A DNA stretch of 10,421 nt, from positions 1 through 10,421 of the forward strand of contig DAOVNU010000010.1 in assembly GCA_030630065.1 (NCBI GenBank), written 5' to 3'. Both the position numbers and the translations under genes were made by a program. Below the pieces are notes generated by a model. The model was not told where the DNA came from. It did not search any database and saw only the letters and a list, made by a program, of their open reading frames with translations. Position 1 is the stretch's first letter; every line of letters starts with the position of its first letter. Below, one piece after another: positions 7,110 through 10,421 of this stretch. The DNA comes from a bacterium (GTDB lineage Bacteria > Ratteibacteria > UBA8468).

Positions 7110-7998
7110 ACTCTTCTCGATAGATTGAACAGATTTCGGGATTTTCTAAAATAAGAATATTTTCCTCATTTCTTTCTTCCGCTGCCCGGGTGGGATTGAA
7201 GGAGCCGGTAATTAAAATTTCATTATCAATAACAAAAAATTTATGGTGCAAAAGGTAAAAATTATTATCCCATTTGATGTTTGCCCTGATATCCTTGAAT
7301 AGCCAGTATCGGCAATAAGGGCTGTGATTTTCCCGCTCCATAACCCCTCTTACCTCTATTCCCTGATTAAATTTCCTGACGATTGCATTGGCAATTTTTC
7401 TATTGGTAAAGGCAAAAGTGGCAAAGCAAATGCTTTTTCTTGCTTTGTTTATTTTTTTGATAATCGCTTCTTCACAGCCGCCTTTCGGTGAGAAGTAGGT
7501 TTCAATCTTGATATCTCCGACTTCAACAACAGGGTAGGGTGGTCTTAAAGAAGAATCTTCTTCCCACATCTTTTTAAACTCTACTTCAAAATTCTCTGCC
7601 AGCCGGGGAGAATCTATAACAATAACATTATTATCATCATAATAGGCACTCTTGACGGTAATGTTAAAAGAACCGGTCCAGACAATTCTCCGGTCCACAA
7701 CCATAAATTTATGATGCATTAAAGCACTCTTGCCTCTATCGGTAATAACTTTTACGTCAATTCCCTTTTTCTTTGCTTCTAAGAGTGCCCTGGTTACTGA
7801 AGGAAGAGCAATCTCATAGCAGGCAAGATGAATGCTTTTTTCACTTCTTTTAATCAAAGAGATTAATTTATCAGGAATATTGGTTTGACTGGAAAAATAA
7901 ATTTTTATATTGGGTATTTGAGAAAATCGTTTTTGTCCCCTTTTTGAACAGGAAGAAAAAAGGATGGAGAAAATAAGAAGAAGAAGAATTTTTTTCAT
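7087..7998 (-). CDS. PLD-superfamily lipoprotein with two HKD motifs
   Basis: A 303-aa phospholipase D-like phosphodiesterase; substrate unknown (lipid, nucleic acid or other phosphodiester). The N-terminus is a lipoprotein signal: MKK, a hydrophobic stretch, then the lipobox LFSSC with Cys17. The protein should therefore be lipid-anchored outside the cytoplasmic membrane. Two internal repeats each carry HxK(x)4D: H95/K97/D102 (HHKFMVVD) followed by TGSFNIT, and H251/K253/D258 (HHKFFVID) followed by TGSFNPT. This is the two-motif arrangement needed for one active site. The segment between GIDVKV and the first HKD is only about 10 residues, against about 32 between GIEVRG and the second, so the first half lacks roughly one strand and helix. 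Its 3' end overlaps ymdB tail to tail. No Shine-Dalgarno sequence precedes the ATG, and a promoter lies immediately upstream. Confidence 0.9.
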   Translation of the reverse strand: MKKILLLLIFSILFSSCSKRGQKRFSQIPNIKIYFSSQTNIPDKLISLIKRSEKSIHLACYEIALPSVTRALLEAKKKGIDVKVITDRGKSALMHHKFMVVDRRIVWTGSFNITVKSAYYDDNNVIVIDSPRLAENFEVEFKKMWEEDSSLRPPYPVVEVGDIKIETYFSPKGGCEEAIIKKINKARKSICFATFAFTNRKIANAIVRKFNQGIEVRGVMERENHSPYCRYWLFKDIRANIKWDNNFYLLHHKFFVIDNEILITGSFNPTRAAEERNEENILILENPEICSIYREEFNRLWRE

Positions 7999-8006
7999 TT
8001 TATTTC

Positions 8007-8035
8007 ATTATACCGAGAAACATGATATACTACAA
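8007..8035 (-). promoter_or_regulatory. Promoter of the PLD lipoprotein gene
   Basis: Reading the minus strand, TTGTAG (8035-8030) and a perfect TATAAT (8012-8007) are separated by exactly 17 nt. The predicted transcription start near 8000 is about 2 nt before the ATG (7998), so the mRNA would be essentially leaderless, which agrees with the absence of a Shine-Dalgarno sequence. Confidence 0.6.
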
Positions 8036-8170
8036 GGGTTATCAAAGTTTGGGAGGGCAATGTGAACAAAAAGTGTCTATCTCGTGGATACCGCCCGTGG
8101 TGAGATAGTTGATGAAAACAGTATCCTTGAAGGATTACACAGTAAAAAGATACCCCTTGATAATCGGTAA
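8009..8170 (+). pseudogene. Remnant of a D-2-hydroxyacid dehydrogenase (hydroxypyruvate/glyoxylate reductase type)
   Basis: One frame from 8048 reads FGRAM, then a TGA stop (8063-8065), then TKSVYLVDTARGEIVDENSI and LEGLHSKKI, ending at TAA (8168-8170). This matches the catalytic-Arg block of NAD-dependent D-2-hydroxyacid dehydrogenases (family consensus like FxxMKxxAYLxNTARGxxVDExAL, then ALxxGKI), with R near the middle of TARGE as the substrate-binding Arg. The upstream piece 8009-8047 (YTEKHDILQGLSK) may continue the match but is weak. Only about 50 codons of a roughly 320-codon gene remain, with no start, an internal stop and no following GLDVF segment, so it is a decayed fragment. It is upstream of glycerate kinase, whose usual partner is hydroxypyruvate reductase. 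Confidence is high for the core 8066-8152 and low for its ends. Confidence 0.75.
8023..8031 (+). promoter_or_regulatory. Possible extended -10 promoter for the URO-D/glycerate kinase pair
   Basis: TGA-TATACT on the plus strand matches an extended -10 (TGn plus TATAAT, 5 of 6). The -35 region is poor (TTTCAT near 8003-8008). It overlaps the divergent PLD promoter, so the two could compete for RNA polymerase. The start would be near 8038, giving a leader of about 190 nt before the ATG at 8228. Confidence 0.35.
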
Positions 8171-8213
8171 CAGGGTTAAGGGTGCCTTACTTGGGAAGGA
8201 TATAGGAGAAAAA

Positions 8214-8217
8214 GAGG
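8214..8217 (+). promoter_or_regulatory. Ribosome-binding site of the URO-D family gene
   Basis: GAGG lies 10 nt before the ATG at 8228. A second purine stretch, AGGAG (8204-8208), is 19 nt upstream, too far to serve this start. Confidence 0.55.
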
Positions 8218-8227
8218 TTTATCACAA

Positions 8228-9313
8228 ATGAATTCTAAAGAAAGGATCCTGACCGCTTTAAACAATGGACAGCCCGATAGGGTACCTATCTTTGAGCTTT
8301 TGATAGATGAGTTGAGCGTCGTTAAGTTAGCCAAACTGCTGGCACCGGAGCCGATAAAAGTCAAGGCGGGGAAAACTATGTTTGGAGAAGAAAGTTTTCA
8401 GATTATGGACCTCTATTGTTCTATAATTGATAAATTAGAAGTGGATGCGACAACCACTAACTTCTCGGTAGGCATGGAAACTGTTAGCAATGACCGGGGA
8501 CGGGATAAGTTTGGTACAATTTATTATCTTTCTCCGCATGGCGAACCTGTCCCTTTAGAAGGGCCAATAAAGGAACCTTCAGATATTAAGGCATTTGATA
8601 TGGTATCCAAACTTAAACCCGATGATTTTGCTGGAGTTAAATATGTAATTGACAAAATAGGAAGGAACAGAGCTCATTTTATAAATATCCTTGACCCATT
8701 TAAATTAAGCTGGCGTTTACGGGGAGGGATGCAGAATCTGCTAATGGATTATGTGCTAAATCCTCAACTGGTTCATACTCTGGCTCGTATCACTACTGAT
8801 TTTGACCTGGCTGCAATTGACATTGCCAGCAAAATAGGAGTGGACGTTATCACTGTGCCTGGTGACCTGGCAGGTGAAGAAAACACCTTGATATCTCCTG
8901 AGCATTATCGGGAATATGTTAAACCCTATCATCAGGAAATAGTAAAGCATGCTCACAAAAAAGGCATGAAAATAGTAAAGCACTCTGATGGAAATGTGTG
9001 GCCAATCCTCGACGATTTTATAGAGGTTGGATTTGACGGTATCCATCCCGTTCAACCTCAATGTATGGATATTGGAGAAGTCAAGAAATATCTAACTGAG
9101 AAAGCTTGTGTCTTGGGAAATATTGACTGCCGTAACTTACTTCCCTTTGGTACGGAGGAAGAGGTAGAAAAAACTGTTAAAGAGACAATTGAAAAGGCGG
9201 CTCCGGGAGGTGGCTATATTATCAGTTCTTCTAACTCAATCCATCCAAACTGCAAGCCAGAAAATTATATAGCGATGATTAAGACAGTTCATAAATATGG
9301 GGTCTACAAATGA
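8228..9313 (+). CDS. Uroporphyrinogen decarboxylase (URO-D) superfamily protein, not HemE
   Basis: A 361-aa (beta/alpha)8-barrel protein of the URO-D/MtaA superfamily, which contains HemE and corrinoid- or CoM-dependent methyltransferases. Family blocks seen: SKERILTALNNGQPDRVP (3-20), DLAGEENTLISPEHYREYVKP (213-233), VKHSDGNVWPILDD (250-263), GFDGIHPVQPQCMD (268-281), GNIDCRNLLPFGT (297-309) and SSSNSIHPNCKPENY (333-347). The HemE signature RQAGRYMPEY is absent, so haem synthesis is unlikely. Methyltransferases of this group bind zinc with HxC and a distal Cys; here the first is HSD (H252, D254) while C342 lies in the distal position, so a metal site is plausible but atypical. The function is unknown: methyl transfer or C-C lyase chemistry are possible. 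The last codon overlaps the glycerate kinase ATG, so both are co-translated. A dehydrogenase fossil precedes it. Confidence 0.85.
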   Translation: MNSKERILTALNNGQPDRVPIFELLIDELSVVKLAKLLAPEPIKVKAGKTMFGEESFQIMDLYCSIIDKLEVDATTTNFSVGMETVSNDRGRDKFGTIYYLSPHGEPVPLEGPIKEPSDIKAFDMVSKLKPDDFAGVKYVIDKIGRNRAHFINILDPFKLSWRLRGGMQNLLMDYVLNPQLVHTLARITTDFDLAAIDIASKIGVDVITVPGDLAGEENTLISPEHYREYVKPYHQEIVKHAHKKGMKIVKHSDGNVWPILDDFIEVGFDGIHPVQPQCMDIGEVKKYLTEKACVLGNIDCRNLLPFGTEEEVEKTVKETIEKAAPGGGYIISSSNSIHPNCKPENYIAMIKTVHKYGVYK

Positions 9314-10421
9314 AAATTGTTATTGCGCCTGATTCGTTTAAAGGGAGTTTATCGGCTATTGAGGTGGCGGATATAATCGAGAAGGAGATTAAAAAAGTTC
9401 TGCCAAAGGTAAGGATAAAAAAAATTCCTTTAGCCGACGGAGGGGAGGGCACCGTTGAAACGCTGGTAAATGTTACCGGAGGAAAGATTATTCACTGCTC
9501 TGTGAATGACCCCCTGGGAAGAAAAATCAGGAGTTTTTTTGGCATCTTAGGCGATAAAAAAACCGCAGTCATTGAAATGGCTTCGGCTTCCGGATTACCC
9601 TTGCTTTCTATAAAAGAGAGAAATCCTTTAATTACCACCACCTATGGAACAGGAGAGTTAATCAAAGAGGCGCTTGAACGAGGATGTCGTAAAATTATCA
9701 TTGGAATCGGTGGCAGTGCCACCGTAGATGGTGGGGCAGGTATGGCTCAAGCATTGGGGGTAAAATTGCTTGATAAAAAAGGGAAAGAATTACCCTTTGG
9801 CGGGGGAAGTTTAGGAAAGTTAGCAAAGATCGACCGCTCGGATTTTGATAAAAGAATCAGAAGAACCAAGGTTATTATTGCATCCGACGTTACCAATCCT
9901 CTCTGCGGCAAGGATGGAGCGGCTAAGGTTTACGGACCCCAGAAAGGAGCAACCCCTGCGATGGTAGAAATATTGGAGAAAAATCTCTTTCACTATGCGC
10001 AAGTTATTAAAAGGGATTTAGACCGAGACGTACTTAATCTTCCCGGAGCAGGCGCTGCCGGTGGGCTCGGCGCAGGATTGCTCTCTTTTCTTGATGCAAG
10101 AATGGAAAAAGGGGTTGAACTAATTTTGAAGACGATAGAATTAGAAAAATATCTAAAAGATGCCGATTTGGTCATTACCGGAGAAGGCAAGATTGATGCC
10201 CAGGTTAAATACGGAAAGACAATTTTAGGGGTAGCAAAATTGGCCAAGAAACATAAAATTCCTGTAATTGCTCTCTGCGGCACACTTACCGATGAGGCCT
10301 ATGAACTACACCGCTACGGAATTTCTGTTCTGGAAAGTATTATTTCTGCGCCAATGAGTTTGGAAGAGGTAATGAGGAAAAATAAAGAGTTGTTAAAGAA
10401 AAAAGCCGGAGAATTAATCCG
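9310..10421 (+). CDS. glxK: Glycerate 2-kinase, GlxK/GarK type (cut by the window end)
   Basis: Phosphorylates D-glycerate with ATP, in the GlxK/GarK family to 2-phosphoglycerate, linking glyoxylate, hydroxypyruvate or sugar-acid breakdown to glycolysis. It begins MKIVIAPDSFKGSLSA, then LADGGEGT (41-48), TTYGTGELI (110-118), IIGIGGSATVDGGAGMAQALG (130-150), SDVTNPLCGKDGAAKVYGPQKG (192-213), PGAGAAGGLGAG (245-256) and DLVITGEGKID (286-296), the family blocks in the correct order. The frame is open for 370 codons to the window end, and the family is about 370-380 aa, so only a few C-terminal residues are missing. The ATG overlaps the URO-D stop (ATGA, 9310-9313), with GGGG 7 nt upstream. The upstream hydroxyacid dehydrogenase remnant suggests an original glycerate-forming partner. 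Confidence 0.93.
   Translation, partial: MKIVIAPDSFKGSLSAIEVADIIEKEIKKVLPKVRIKKIPLADGGEGTVETLVNVTGGKIIHCSVNDPLGRKIRSFFGILGDKKTAVIEMASASGLPLLSIKERNPLITTTYGTGELIKEALERGCRKIIIGIGGSATVDGGAGMAQALGVKLLDKKGKELPFGGGSLGKLAKIDRSDFDKRIRRTKVIIASDVTNPLCGKDGAAKVYGPQKGATPAMVEILEKNLFHYAQVIKRDLDRDVLNLPGAGAAGGLGAGLLSFLDARMEKGVELILKTIELEKYLKDADLVITGEGKIDAQVKYGKTILGVAKLAKKHKIPVIALCGTLTDEAYELHRYGISVLESIISAPMSLEEVMRKNKELLKKKAGELI

Noticed and set aside
8038..8190. Known riboswitch, 6S RNA or other catalogued structured RNA upstream of the URO-D gene.
   Set aside because: No consensus core I know (cobalamin, SAM, THF, 6S, SRP) is present, and the stretch is better explained as dehydrogenase coding remnant.
8228..9313. 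HemE, the haem-pathway uroporphyrinogen decarboxylase.
   Set aside because: The N-terminal RQAGRYMPEY signature is absent and the neighbours are not haem genes.

Overview
The window (about 40% G+C by eye) carries two sets of ordinary metabolic genes from an uncultured-looking bacterium. The aroA is of the Bacillus-like (class II) type. There is a pyruvate,phosphate dikinase of the kind common in anaerobes, a Fe-dependent alcohol dehydrogenase, a secreted lipoprotein and a URO-D/methyltransferase-family protein. This fits an anaerobic or fermentative bacterium, perhaps from a candidate phylum, but no marker here fixes the lineage and I do not name one. There are no tRNA, rRNA or CRISPR features.

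Region 1 (1-276) has no credible gene. It is a compact MITE-like element of about 268 bp. It has imperfect 16-bp terminal inverted repeats, a possible 3-bp TAA target duplication, and many nested perfect palindromes. Its right end touches the aroA start codon and appears to supply its ribosome-binding site.

Region 2 (277-7109, plus strand) is a tight co-directional run: aroA (shikimate pathway) - iron-containing alcohol dehydrogenase - ribF (FMN/FAD synthesis) - ppdK (PEP/pyruvate interconversion) - ymdB-type metallophosphoesterase. Gaps are 31 bp or less, and ppdK and ymdB overlap by ATGA, so one transcript is likely.

Region 3 (7087-7998, minus strand) is a lipoprotein with two phospholipase-D HKD motifs, converging on ymdB with a 23-bp overlap. 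Its promoter lies so close to the ATG that a leaderless mRNA is likely.

Region 4 (7999-8227) is a short divergent intergenic region with back-to-back promoter candidates. It also holds a clear remnant of a D-2-hydroxyacid dehydrogenase (hydroxypyruvate/glyoxylate reductase type) interrupted by stop codons.

Region 5 (8228-10421, plus strand) holds a URO-D superfamily protein that is not HemE, coupled by ATGA to a glycerate 2-kinase that runs off the window a few codons before its expected end. The dead dehydrogenase next to glycerate kinase suggests a former hydroxypyruvate - glycerate - 2-phosphoglycerate module. 2-phosphoglycerate would feed, via enolase, the PEP pool handled by PpdK. No wholly new system is evident. 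The most unusual items are the palindromic element fused to the aroA start, the dehydrogenase fossil, and the shortened first half of the PLD lipoprotein.
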